Positions 42,443-50,838 of a DNA stretch of 64,000 bases are shown here, in pieces. Numbering within the stretch: the stretch's first letter is position 1; every line of letters begins with the position of its first letter. The DNA lies in assembly GCA_015068235.1 (NCBI GenBank), contig SVKY01000002.1, forward strand, positions 1 through 64,000. The letters run 5' to 3'. The notes beneath the pieces are model-generated. The model worked only from the letters and a program-made list of their open reading frames with translations. It was not told the DNA's origin and searched no databases. The position numbers and the translations under genes are program-made. The stretch comes from Oscillospiraceae bacterium. GTDB lineage: Bacteria; Bacillota; Clostridia; Oscillospirales; Oscillospiraceae.

Positions 42443-43848
42443 GGACAACATTTCGCCGCCAGGTCACGCTCGTTTTGTGCCTGCTGATGATTGCATCACT
42501 GCTGATCGGCGTGTCCTTTGGGGTGCTGTTCGATCGATTTGTGGACACGGAGAAAAATCGCTCAATGAACTCAACGGCAAGCGCCGTCAGCAACATTGTT
42601 ACGGCATATTCCGATACCTACCTTACGGATTGGGATTTCAGAACGAATCTGTCCGTGGCGGCAAATGCCTCACAGAGCGATATTCTCATCTGTTCATCAA
42701 GCGGTGAGGTGCAGATCTGCGCCCGTGAGCTACAAAATTGCAGGCATATCGGAAAACGTTTGAGTGACGCAGAAGTCGCCGCTGTTTTGCAAAAGAATAC
42801 CAATATTTCTGCGGCTGCGATTTACGGCGAGGAGCGTGTTGCCGTTGCGCAGACGGTCAGAAATGCGAAAAATGAGCCGTTTTGCATCGTTTTGGTCTCT
42901 GTTCAGGAGTCTGCGATCTCGAAAATGACGGGTGCTCCCTTGCGCATCTTTTTTATGACAGCGCTTTTGGTCATGGCGTTTGTTTTGCTGATGACACCGT
43001 TTTTGACACGGCGTGAGAGCAAGCCGATTCAGATCATGGCGGCTGCCGCACGTCAAATTGCCCACGGAAACTTGGATGTGCGTGTACCCACGGGTAACCG
43101 AGTTGAAGAGATCGAAGAGTTGGCGATCGCTTTTAATAACATGGCTGCTGCTGTGCAAAATTCCGAGACGGTGCGCAAGGAATTTGTTGCCAACGTCTCC
43201 CACGAGCTGAAAACGCCCATGACCACCATTGCAGGCTATTTGGACGGCATGCTTGACGGTACCATTCCAAAGGAAAAACACAAGGATTATATGGAAATGG
43301 TTGCAAGCGAGGCGCGCAGGCTTTCCCGTTTGGTGCGCAGTATGCTTGATGCCAGCCGTTTGCGAGATCAGGGGATTTTGCCCGAGCAGCGGAAGAATTT
43401 TGATATCTGCGAAGCTGTTGGACAGGCGCTTTTGAGCTTCGAGCAGCGCATCAACCGCAAGGAGCTTGACGTTGAGATCGACATGCCGGAAATGGGGTTG
43501 AATGTCAATGGTGAGCCGGAATCACTCACGCAGGTGCTGTATAATCTTTTGGACAATGCGGTCAAATTTGTCGATCATGGCGGAACACTCTCCATCCGTG
43601 TCAAAAAACAGGCAGAACGAGCTGCTGTGACCGTCGGAAACACAGGTCCGACCATTGCGCAGGAGGAGCTTCCGCTGATTTTTGACCGTTTTCACAAGAC
43701 CGATAAGAGCCGCTCGTCCGATCGTGACGGTGTGGGCTTAGGCTTGTATATTGTAAAAACTACCATTATGGCGCATGGCGAGGATATTTATGTAACCAGC
43801 CGTGACAACAAAACCGAATTTACCTTTACCGTAACACTCAGCAAATGA
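42439..43848 (+). CDS. Sensor histidine kinase with HAMP domain
   Basis: A 469-residue kinase: membrane helices at about residues 10-31 and 168-189, an extracytoplasmic sensor between them, HAMP (residues 190-245; SKPIQIMAAAARQIAHGNLDVRVP), H-box FVANVSHELKTPMT with H255, N box (LYNLLDNAVKFVDHGG) and GVGLGLYIVKTTI. Partner of the OmpR regulator upstream, with overlapping ATGA. It ends within the ribosome site of the next gene, so the three form one operon. Confidence 0.92.
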   Translation: MRTTFRRQVTLVLCLLMIASLLIGVSFGVLFDRFVDTEKNRSMNSTASAVSNIVTAYSDTYLTDWDFRTNLSVAANASQSDILICSSSGEVQICARELQNCRHIGKRLSDAEVAAVLQKNTNISAAAIYGEERVAVAQTVRNAKNEPFCIVLVSVQESAISKMTGAPLRIFFMTALLVMAFVLLMTPFLTRRESKPIQIMAAAARQIAHGNLDVRVPTGNRVEEIEELAIAFNNMAAAVQNSETVRKEFVANVSHELKTPMTTIAGYLDGMLDGTIPKEKHKDYMEMVASEARRLSRLVRSMLDASRLRDQGILPEQRKNFDICEAVGQALLSFEQRINRKELDVEIDMPEMGLNVNGEPESLTQVLYNLLDNAVKFVDHGGTLSIRVKKQAERAAVTVGNTGPTIAQEELPLIFDRFHKTDKSRSSDRDGVGLGLYIVKTTIMAHGEDIYVTSRDNKTEFTFTVTLSK

Positions 43849-43862
43849 AAGGAGGGAGCATC

Positions 43863-44798
43863 ATGGACGAATTGACACCACTTGAACCGGAATATCGGGA
43901 AATTCCGCCCGAACAGCCACCGCAAATTCCATATTACTACGGCACCGGCGTGCAGATGCCACAAAGAAAGTCTAAGCTGCCCATGGTTTTGACCCTTCTG
44001 ACGGTGCTAATGGCGCTGAATTTGGTCACTGTTGCGGTTTCTCTGTTTTCGGACAGCGAGCAGAACGAGCAAACACTACCACAGGACGATGTGCTTCTGC
44101 CAATCTATGATGCCGAGGCTTCGTTGAGTGAAAATTCGGACAAAAAAGAGCATACCAAATTAGAACTGGGTGAAAATCTGACCTTAAAGGGCATTTATGA
44201 TCTTTACGCACCGAGTACGGTGATCGTTTCTGCGCAGACGGTGCAAGGCTTTTATACCGCTACGGGCATGGTGCTGACGACAGACGGATATTTGCTGACT
44301 GATGCTGAGATTGCAGCGGCTTTGGGCGATCTGAGCGTCAAGCTGCATGACGGAACCAGCTGTGAAGCGGTCTTTGTCGGTGTGGATGATGCCAGCGAAA
44401 CGGCGATTTTGAAGATCGATCGTGAAAATCTGACGACCGTCAGCCTTACCCCCGAACAGGAGCTGCATACGCAGGAAATTTTGGAAAATATTTTGATGGA
44501 TGTTCGATCGCCTGCCACTTTGCATATGGACATTTCTGAGGTGCCGAACCCCATCCGCATCTATTGGGGCTTGCCTGATGGAGTGATCATCAACCGTCTG
44601 CTCACCAATAGCAATGCTTATTTGGCAGGTCTGCGCCCGGGTGATGTTTTGCTGCAGATCGGAAGAATCGAGATCACCTCCGTCAGCGACTATTTGGAAG
44701 CGCTCAGCCGTCACAGTGCCGGTGAAACCGTGCGCATCTATCTATATCGAGGCGGCAGCACCTATTACACCGATGTCTGCTTAGATGCAGAGTCATGA
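43863..44798 (+). CDS. Degenerate HtrA-like membrane protein with PDZ domain
   Basis: A 311-residue protein with a proline-rich cytoplasmic tail, one membrane helix (about 43-66), a shortened trypsin-like region and a C-terminal PDZ (GVIINRLLTNSNAYLAGLRPGDVLLQIGRIEI). The protease part keeps the HtrA scaffold (ATGMVLTTDGYLLTDAEIA, VKLHDGTSCEAVFVGVDDASETAILKI). However, the histidine of the NNHV motif is absent and the GNSGGP serine loop is missing, so it should be inactive. Start 43863 follows GGAGG; ATG 43845 overlaps the kinase stop. It may act as a sensor or adaptor for the kinase. Confidence 0.75.
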   Translation: MDELTPLEPEYREIPPEQPPQIPYYYGTGVQMPQRKSKLPMVLTLLTVLMALNLVTVAVSLFSDSEQNEQTLPQDDVLLPIYDAEASLSENSDKKEHTKLELGENLTLKGIYDLYAPSTVIVSAQTVQGFYTATGMVLTTDGYLLTDAEIAAALGDLSVKLHDGTSCEAVFVGVDDASETAILKIDRENLTTVSLTPEQELHTQEILENILMDVRSPATLHMDISEVPNPIRIYWGLPDGVIINRLLTNSNAYLAGLRPGDVLLQIGRIEITSVSDYLEALSRHSAGETVRIYLYRGGSTYYTDVCLDAES

Positions 44799-44805
44799 AC
44801 AAAAT

Positions 44806-44846
44806 CTCCTTTTTTCGCATACAATGGCGAAGAAAGGAGGTTTTTT
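44806..44846 (+). promoter_or_regulatory. Terminator-like hairpin that contains the ribosome site of the ferritin-like gene
   Basis: CTCCTTTTTTCGC (44806-44818) pairs with GCGAAGAAAGGAG (44827-44839), one wobble, followed by G and six Ts directly before ATG 44847. The right arm is the AAAGGAGG ribosome site. The hairpin would both end the HtrA-like transcript and hide the ribosome site, so the ferritin-like gene would be made only when it opens or from a start inside it. Confidence 0.65.
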
Positions 44847-45299
44847 ATGAACCCTTATGATTCACAAGCGGTTTCAGCCGTGTGGCAGCGTGTCAGGCAG
44901 GGTAGGGAAGTTGATGCCTTGGAACAGGCGCTTTCCGAGGCAATCGCCTTGGAGCACCGTGCCCAAAATGCCTATCTTGCAATGGCAAGATGCGGTCATG
45001 GTGCATTGTTGCGATCCTTGGCTGCGCAGGAAGCGTGTCATGCCCGCAAGCTCAGTGCACTTTATTACCTTCTTTTTGAATGTCCACCGTGTCCTCAGAG
45101 GCAATGTCCACCGAAAATCGACGATTTTTGCGAGGCGGTGCGCCAAGCCTATCAGGGCGAGCTGATGGCAAGGCAGAGATATGGGCGCCTAGCAAAGAGC
45201 TATCCGGAGCATCGGGAGCTGTTTTGTTGCATTGCAAAGCAGGAAAAACAGCATGCCTGCCGTTTGCAGCAGCTCACAGAACACCTGCTTCGCCGCTGA
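44847..45299 (+). CDS. Ferritin-like/rubrerythrin-like protein
   Basis: A 150-residue four-helix protein with paired metal motifs: EAIALEHRA and AAQEACHARKL in the first half, YQGELMARQRYGRLA and IAKQEKQHACRL in the second. The two ExxH motifs plus partner glutamates form a di-iron site as in ferritin-like proteins. There is no rubredoxin domain; a cysteine cluster (CPPCPQRQC) lies between the halves, which is unusual. A role in oxidative-stress defence or iron handling is inferred. Confidence 0.7.
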   Translation: MNPYDSQAVSAVWQRVRQGREVDALEQALSEAIALEHRAQNAYLAMARCGHGALLRSLAAQEACHARKLSALYYLLFECPPCPQRQCPPKIDDFCEAVRQAYQGELMARQRYGRLAKSYPEHRELFCCIAKQEKQHACRLQQLTEHLLRR

Positions 45300-45309
45300 G
45301 TGGACCGAA

Positions 45310-45409
45310 CAATTCCGATTGATCGAACAGAACGTATCAACCACGGTAGGAGAGGGTCATGACCCTCCCCTACAATGCAAAACGAAACTCACCGGCTAAT
45401 CGGAATTTG
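45310..45409. repeat. Interspersed palindromic repeat, GTAGGAGAGGG type
   Basis: Left end CAATTCCGATTGATCG and right end CCGGCTAATCGGAATTTG enclose a palindrome with arms GGTAGGAGAGGGTC and GACCCTCCCCTAC. It lies 11 bases after the ferritin-like gene. The rest of the gap to 45592 is AT-rich and shows nothing else clear. Confidence 0.78.
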
Positions 45410-45592
45410 GCGCTATACTGATTTTTACGATCCGGAAACGGTAATATGATGTCACTAACGATTTTGTATATTTTAGCGTATACGATGCTCGGTTTGCGCA
45501 GGGAATATGCAACATATTCATGATTTTTCTTAGAAATACGGGAATACTTGTAATATCAATGCAAAATATACAAACATTTTTTTGAATAGGAC

Positions 45593-45621
45593 TTGTATAT
45601 TTCCTGAAAATATGTTATGAT
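45593..45621 (+). promoter_or_regulatory. Promoter of the OLE RNA
   Basis: TTGTAT (45593-45598), a 17-base spacer and TATGAT (45616-45621) place the transcription start near 45628, where the GC-rich structured region begins. Confidence 0.68.
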
Positions 45622-45627
45622 ACTTTT

Positions 45628-46240
45628 GGTGGCGCTGTATCCTAGTCAAAGGCCGCCGGTATCGAAGAAGGGCCTAAAAATCCTTTTAAGGGCATATCGA
45701 TGAAGTCCCTGGTGCTTGCTTTTTTCGCCCAGATTAGGGTGGGTGCTGGGGGTTAAGGTTTTCGGGCGAGGCGCAATGGCATGTACCGACCGACCCGGAT
45801 TCCGTGGAGACCTGTTATTGTGCGACAGACGCAAAGTATCATGTGTACCCGGACTGCGTACGAAACAGGAGTAGAACCTGCAAGGCGGTGCACAGAATCG
45901 TGTGCTGTGTGCAGTGTAGCCTGCCTTGCGTGGGTATGCGGGGATTGGGGAGTGAGGCGTTCGGGGCTGTGGCCGCAGCCGACGAGCGATATTGCCCCTT
46001 GAAACCATATCTGCAAAAGAGGATAGAACCGGCGTACGATGTTGTGGAAATCACCTAGGCTGTCTTTTTGCAAAGGGCAGGTAAAGGATTGCAGTGCGGA
46101 CTAAGTGGCAATCGGGTAGCGGATGCGGTGACGCTCCGTCGAGGCTTCAAACGGAAACGGCTGCATGGCGACGTGCAGCAGCCGAAGGGGAAATCCAACC
46201 CGACCTAAGCCGTAAGATTAACTTTATCTGCTGCCACCTT
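45628..46240 (+). ncRNA. ole: OLE RNA (ornate large extremophilic RNA)
   Basis: A GC-rich, non-coding stretch of about 610 bases with abundant self-complementarity (for example GGCTGCATGGCGACGTGCAGC near 46160). The plus strand shows no credible gene, and the open frames on the other strand look like shadows. Length matches the known OLE RNA (about 600 bases). It is followed by an OapA-like gene and then dxs, tlyA, argR and recN, the known OLE neighbourhood. In characterised bacteria OLE forms a membrane ribonucleoprotein with OapA and affects tolerance to alcohol, cold and magnesium. Ends are approximate; the consensus fold was not computed. Confidence 0.87.
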
Positions 46241-46266
46241 TTTTATAATATTAGGAGGGTCCTGCC

Positions 46267-46854
46267 TTGGCGAAAAACAGTGCCGAGCCACGAAGTAAGA
46301 AGAAAAAGAAAAAGAAGAATGGTAACGTTCGTTGGATCATCACGATATTTTTTGTGGCGGTTTTGATCTCCTCGACAATTTCGTTTTTGTCGTCCAGCTT
46401 GCTGGCTTCATCCGGTCTTGTCGAGGCATTTGTTGTCTTATTGGTCATTGTGATGATCGGTATTATTTTTGATATCATCGGTGTGGCGGTGATGTCCGCA
46501 GGGGAAAAGCCGTTTCATTCCATGGCATCGAAAAAACTGCCCGGCGCCCATGAGGCATTGACACTTTTGCGCAATGCCGAGAAGGTTTCGAGCTTTTGCA
46601 ACGACGTTGTCGGTGATATCTGCGGCGTTGTTTCGGGCTCCGCTTCGGCGGTCATTGCGGTCAAGGCTTTGACGCAGGTGCAATCCGATACGGTCTCTCA
46701 GCTCATCATGTCGGCATTGGTCGCAGGTGTGACCATTGCGGGCAAGGCTTGCGGCAAGAATGTTGCTATGAGCAGGAGTACGCAGATCGTCCTGCTTGTC
46801 TCCAAGCCGATTTATTATATAAAGTCTCTTTTCCGCCGTAAGCGGAAAAAGTGA
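46267..46854 (+). CDS. oapA: OapA, OLE-RNA-associated membrane protein
   Basis: A 195-residue protein with a very basic N-terminus (KKKKKKK region), membrane helices near residues 20-45 and 55-78, two further hydrophobic segments around 110-165, and a basic C-terminus (LFRRKRKK). CNDVVGDICG near residue 117 supplies the DxxxD motif (D-V-V-G-D) known from OapA. Basic ends and membrane helices fit its role of binding OLE RNA and anchoring it to the membrane. A TTG start at 46267 has AGGAGGG seven bases upstream; no nearby ATG fits. Confidence 0.86.
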   Translation: MAKNSAEPRSKKKKKKKNGNVRWIITIFFVAVLISSTISFLSSSLLASSGLVEAFVVLLVIVMIGIIFDIIGVAVMSAGEKPFHSMASKKLPGAHEALTLLRNAEKVSSFCNDVVGDICGVVSGSASAVIAVKALTQVQSDTVSQLIMSALVAGVTIAGKACGKNVAMSRSTQIVLLVSKPIYYIKSLFRRKRKK

Positions 46855-46872
46855 CAGACAGGTTGTGTAAAC

Positions 46873-48714
46873 TTGAGATTATTAGAAACAATCAATTCCA
46901 GAGAGGATCTGCTGGCACTCAAGGACGAGCAGCTGCCACAGCTTTGTGACGAAATTCGACATTTTCTGATCGATCATGTGGCAAAGACCGGTGGGCATTT
47001 GGCATCGAATTTGGGTGTGGTCGAGCTGACGGTGGCTTTGGAGCGTGTGTTTGACACGTCGAAGGACCGACTGCTTTTTGACGTCGGGCATCAATCCTAT
47101 GTGCATAAAATTTTAACAGGACGCCGTGAGGCGTTCGATACACTCAGACAGTTTGAGGGTCTTGCAGGCTTCCCGAAGCCGTCCGAGAGTGATACGGATG
47201 CGTTTGTCGCAGGACATGCTTCCTCGGCGGTTTCCACTGCCTTGGGTATGGCAAGAGCCAGAACGCTCTGCAAGGACGATTATCATGTCATCGCTTTGAT
47301 GGGCGATGGTGCGATGACCGGCGGCTTGGCGTATGAGGGCTTGAACGATGCAGGTGAGAGCAATGAGCCGTTGATTGTGATTATGAACGATAACGGCATG
47401 TCCATCACGCCGAATGTCGGCGGTATTTCCAAGCATATGTCGGTTTTGCGCACCCGACCCGGCTGGTTCAGGATCAAACGAGCGTTCCGTGCGACCTGTG
47501 ATGTGCTTCCGGGCGGCAGAGCGGTTTACCGTTGGTCGCATAAGCTCAAGGAGCGCTGGAAGCAGATGCTTTTGGGCTCGACACTTTTTGAAGAAATGGG
47601 ATTTGACTATTATGGTCCCGTTAACGGTCATGACCTCAAGCGTTTGGATTATATGCTCAGGCTCGTGAAGAAGAGTAAAAAGCCCGTGCTTTTGCACGTG
47701 ATCACGACCAAGGGCAAGGGTTATATCCCCGCAGAGGAGAGCCCCGATGTTTACCATGGAATCGGTGCCTTCGACCCCGATAACGGTATGCCGCTCGGCG
47801 GCGGCAAGGTCGGTTTTTCCGAAACCTTCGGAGAAACCATGTGCGAGCTTGCCGAGGAGGTTCCGAATTTGTGTACCGTCACCGCTGCGATGGTGCATGG
47901 AACGGGACTTGCGAAATTTGCAGAAAAATATTCTGACAGATGCTTCGATGTCGGCATTGCCGAGGGACATGCGGTCAGTATGGCAGGCGGTCTTGCAAAG
48001 CAGGGCGCAGTGCCTGTTGTGGCGATTTATTCAACGTTTTTGCAAAGAGCCTATGACATGATCTTGCAGGATGTCTCTATGCAGAATCTGCATGTGGTCT
48101 TTGCGGTGGATCGGGCAGGGCTTGTCGGCAACGACGGCGAGACCCATCAGGGCGTTTTTGATATCGACTTCTTGCGTTCGGTGCCGAAGCTTCAGATCCT
48201 GTGTCCATCGAATCAGGCAGAATTGCGTCAAATGCTGCGCAAAGCGGTGCTTCACATGGACGGACCTGTTGCGGTGCGTTATCCTCGTGGCGGTGATGGT
48301 GCATTTACGCAGACCACAGAAAAAACAATTCTGCGTAAGGGTAAGGATATCACGCTTGTCGGCTACGGCACACTGATCAACGAGGTTTTGGCAGCTGCAA
48401 GCTTGCTTGAAAAAGAGTGCGTTTCAGCCGAGGTTTTGAAGCTTGGCAGCGTCAAGCCTTTAGATATGAAGGAGATCACTTCTTCTGTCGAAAGAACGAA
48501 GCATTTGCTCGTGGCAGAGGAGTGCGTGGATCATGGCTGCGTGGGACATGAGATCGCAGCAGTTTTGACACAGCAGAAAATTGCTGCGAAAACCTGTTTT
48601 TGCAATCTCGGAAACGACTTTGTTCCCCATGGCAGCGTGAAGGAGCTTTATCGCTTGACCGAAATTGATGCCGAAGCGATCGCAAAGGCAGCACGGGAGG
48701 TGCTCGGAAAATGA
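46873..48714 (+). CDS. dxs: 1-deoxy-D-xylulose-5-phosphate synthase
   Basis: A 613-residue thiamine-diphosphate enzyme joining pyruvate and glyceraldehyde-3-phosphate, the first step of the MEP isoprenoid pathway. FDVGHQSYVHKILTGR near residue 57, the ThDP motif GDGAMTGGLAYEGLNDA near 140, and the transketolase-type FDVGIAEGHAVSMAGGLA near 357 are all present; length is typical. A TTG start is assumed, with only a weak ribosome site (ACAGG), so translation may depend on oapA. Its stop overlaps the tlyA start by four bases. Confidence 0.94.
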   Translation: MRLLETINSREDLLALKDEQLPQLCDEIRHFLIDHVAKTGGHLASNLGVVELTVALERVFDTSKDRLLFDVGHQSYVHKILTGRREAFDTLRQFEGLAGFPKPSESDTDAFVAGHASSAVSTALGMARARTLCKDDYHVIALMGDGAMTGGLAYEGLNDAGESNEPLIVIMNDNGMSITPNVGGISKHMSVLRTRPGWFRIKRAFRATCDVLPGGRAVYRWSHKLKERWKQMLLGSTLFEEMGFDYYGPVNGHDLKRLDYMLRLVKKSKKPVLLHVITTKGKGYIPAEESPDVYHGIGAFDPDNGMPLGGGKVGFSETFGETMCELAEEVPNLCTVTAAMVHGTGLAKFAEKYSDRCFDVGIAEGHAVSMAGGLAKQGAVPVVAIYSTFLQRAYDMILQDVSMQNLHVVFAVDRAGLVGNDGETHQGVFDIDFLRSVPKLQILCPSNQAELRQMLRKAVLHMDGPVAVRYPRGGDGAFTQTTEKTILRKGKDITLVGYGTLINEVLAAASLLEKECVSAEVLKLGSVKPLDMKEITSSVERTKHLLVAEECVDHGCVGHEIAAVLTQQKIAAKTCFCNLGNDFVPHGSVKELYRLTEIDAEAIAKAAREVLGK

Positions 48715-49508
48715 AGCATAAGGAACGGCTGGATGTCCTGCTCGTCAGCAAGGGTCTGTGTGATAGCCGTAGCCGTGCGCAAGCGCTGATCATGAGCGGC
48801 GATGTATACGTCGCAGGACAAAAATGCGATAAGGCAGGCACGGCGGTCGATGTCGAGGCTGAAATTGAGGTGCGAGGAAATTCCTGCCCTTACGTCAGCC
48901 GAGGCGGCTTGAAGTTAGAAAAGGCACTGCGTGATTTTGGTGTGGATCCGACAGGCTTCGTCTGCTCGGATTCCGGCGCATCGACCGGCGGCTTTACCGA
49001 TTGCTTGCTGCAAAAGGGTGCGAAAAAGGTCTTTGCCATCGATGTCGGCTACGGACAGCTGGCTTGGAGCATCCGCACCGATCCGAGAGTGGTATGTATG
49101 GAGCGCACCAACATCCGTTACGTTACGCCGGAACAGTTGGGCGAGCCGTTGGATCTTTCCGTTGTGGATGTATCTTTTATTTCGCTGAAGATCGTGCTTC
49201 CAACGATCAAGAATTTGCTAAAGCCGACAGGACAGATCCTGTGCTTGATTAAGCCACAGTTTGAGGCAGGCAAGGACAAGGTCGGCAAGAAGGGTGTCGT
49301 GCGTGATGCAAGCGTGCACGAGGAGGTTTTGCAGAACTTCTTGGCACTATCCGCACAGCTTGGTATGAGTGTACGTAATTTGACCTTTTCTCCGGTCAAG
49401 GGACCGGAAGGGAATATTGAATTTCTGGGGCATCTTTCGATGCTCCCTGAAGGTGCGATCGAGCCAGATGTAAAGGCGTTGGTCGCAGCCGCCCATGAGA
49501 CATTATGA
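48711..49508 (+). CDS. tlyA: TlyA-family rRNA 2'-O-methyltransferase
   Basis: A 265-residue protein: an S4 RNA-binding domain (residues 1-60; RLDVLLVSKGLCDSRSRAQALIMSGDVYV) and a SAM methyltransferase domain (DSGASTGGFTDCLLQKGAKKVFAIDVGYGQL). TlyA/YqxC proteins methylate rRNA ribose 2'-OH groups and appear in the dxs-argR-recN block of Firmicutes. ATGA overlaps on both sides (dxs upstream, nadK downstream) indicate tight co-translation. Confidence 0.92.
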   Translation: MKHKERLDVLLVSKGLCDSRSRAQALIMSGDVYVAGQKCDKAGTAVDVEAEIEVRGNSCPYVSRGGLKLEKALRDFGVDPTGFVCSDSGASTGGFTDCLLQKGAKKVFAIDVGYGQLAWSIRTDPRVVCMERTNIRYVTPEQLGEPLDLSVVDVSFISLKIVLPTIKNLLKPTGQILCLIKPQFEAGKDKVGKKGVVRDASVHEEVLQNFLALSAQLGMSVRNLTFSPVKGPEGNIEFLGHLSMLPEGAIEPDVKALVAAAHETL

Positions 49509-50362
49509 GAAAAGTTGTTATGACCCCGAATCCGTATCGGGACAAGTATTTTAATTTTGCAAAGCAAGCGGAGCAGATCTTGAAAGAAGTCGGCATTGAG
49601 ACAAAAACATGTCTTGCCTTCGATGTGGACAAGGCGTTTCGCCTGCCCGAAAATGTGAAGCTTTATAATTTGCAGGAGGAGATGCGAGATGCTGATCTTC
49701 TGATCTGCTTCGGCGGTGATGGCACGATCCTGCACGCTTCAAAGGCTGCAATGAAGGCAGATATTCCGATCTTGGGCGTCAATATCGGAACGATGGGCTT
49801 TATGGCGGAGCTGGAGAGCGGCGAGCTTGGCGAGCTACGACGTTTGGCAAGCGGTGAGTACACCGTGGAGGAGCGCATGATGCTCCATGTGGTCGCCGAG
49901 CATGAGGGTGAGGTCGTCTTGGTTGACGATGCGCTCAATGATGCGGTCATCACCAAGGGTGCCGTTGCAAGAACGGTGCAGATGTCCGTAGCCTGTGACG
50001 GTGTGGAGATCATGTCCTTCGGCGGTGATGGTCTGATCGTCTGCACACCGACGGGCTCAACAGCCTATTCCATGAGTGCAGGGGGTCCGATCGTTGAGCC
50101 GACGGCGCAGAATATCATCGTCACGCCGATCTGCGCACACGATATGCAGAGTAAGACGGTCGTGACAGCGCCCACACGCACGATCACCGTGGAGGTTGGG
50201 CGTATCGGACGTAAAAATGCGTTTTTGTCCGTTGACGGCGGACGAGCCTTGCGCTTAAATATGGCAGACCGTGTGACGATCACGCAATCGAAGAATACTA
50301 CGAAGCTGATGCATTTGAGTCAGCGCAGCTTCTTTGACGTTATTAAGAATAAATTTAGGTAG
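49505..50362 (+). CDS. nadK: NAD kinase
   Basis: A 285-residue enzyme phosphorylating NAD to NADP. LLICFGGDGTILHASK near residue 65 is the GGDG motif, NIGTMGFMAELE the NE/D-type loop, and GLIVCTPTGSTAYSMSAGGPIVEP near 180 the conserved glycine-rich substrate region. Length is typical of the bacterial form. It sits between tlyA and argR in the standard clostridial order. Confidence 0.94.
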   Translation: MRKVVMTPNPYRDKYFNFAKQAEQILKEVGIETKTCLAFDVDKAFRLPENVKLYNLQEEMRDADLLICFGGDGTILHASKAAMKADIPILGVNIGTMGFMAELESGELGELRRLASGEYTVEERMMLHVVAEHEGEVVLVDDALNDAVITKGAVARTVQMSVACDGVEIMSFGGDGLIVCTPTGSTAYSMSAGGPIVEPTAQNIIVTPICAHDMQSKTVVTAPTRTITVEVGRIGRKNAFLSVDGGRALRLNMADRVTITQSKNTTKLMHLSQRSFFDVIKNKFR

Positions 50363-50371
50363 GTATAGGTT

Positions 50372-50824
50372 ATGAAATCGAATCGACAGAAGAAGATTTT
50401 GGAGCTGATTTCCGAAAAGAGCATTGAAACGCAGGAACAGCTTCTCAAGGAGCTGCAAGACAGTGGCTATAAGAGCACGCAGGCAACGATTTCACGTGAT
50501 ATCAAGGAGCTGCGTATCATCAAAACGCTTGACGGCTTCGGTGGATATCGTTACAGTGCGCCGCAGAACCGTGAGGGTGAAAAATTTGATGCACGCTTCC
50601 GCATCATTTTCCGCGAGTGCGTGACCAGCATGGACTATGCGCAGAATATGGTCGTTATCAAGACCATGCCCGGCTTGGGCGCAGCAGCAGGTGCGAATAT
50701 TGATGCGCTGCATATGCCGTCTGTGGTCGGAACGCTTTCCGGTGACGATACTGCACTCGTGATCATGCGCGATGCCGAGGCTGCAATGGATTTCTGCGAA
50801 GAGATCCGCAAAATGCTGGATTAA
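50372..50824 (+). CDS. argR: Arginine repressor ArgR/AhrC
   Basis: A 150-residue repressor. The N-terminal winged helix (RQKKILELISEKSIETQEQLLKELQDSGYKSTQATISRDIKELRI) contains the family's TQATISRDIKEL DNA-recognition helix. The C-terminal hexamerisation domain ends in GDDTALVIMRDAEAA with the arginine-binding DD pair. It starts nine bases after nadK and ends 14 bases before recN. Confidence 0.93.
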   Translation: MKSNRQKKILELISEKSIETQEQLLKELQDSGYKSTQATISRDIKELRIIKTLDGFGGYRYSAPQNREGEKFDARFRIIFRECVTSMDYAQNMVVIKTMPGLGAAAGANIDALHMPSVVGTLSGDDTALVIMRDAEAAMDFCEEIRKMLD

Positions 50825-50838
50825 AAGAGGGATAGGCT

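Noticed and set aside
45646-46073. Overlapping open frames of 106-120 codons on the minus strand, and short plus-strand frames, across the OLE region
   Set aside because: No ribosome sites, arginine- and proline-rich compositions typical of GC-rich noise, and the region is explained by the OLE RNA.
47113-47970. A 285-codon minus-strand open frame
   Set aside because: It is antisense to dxs, with no start signals or motifs.
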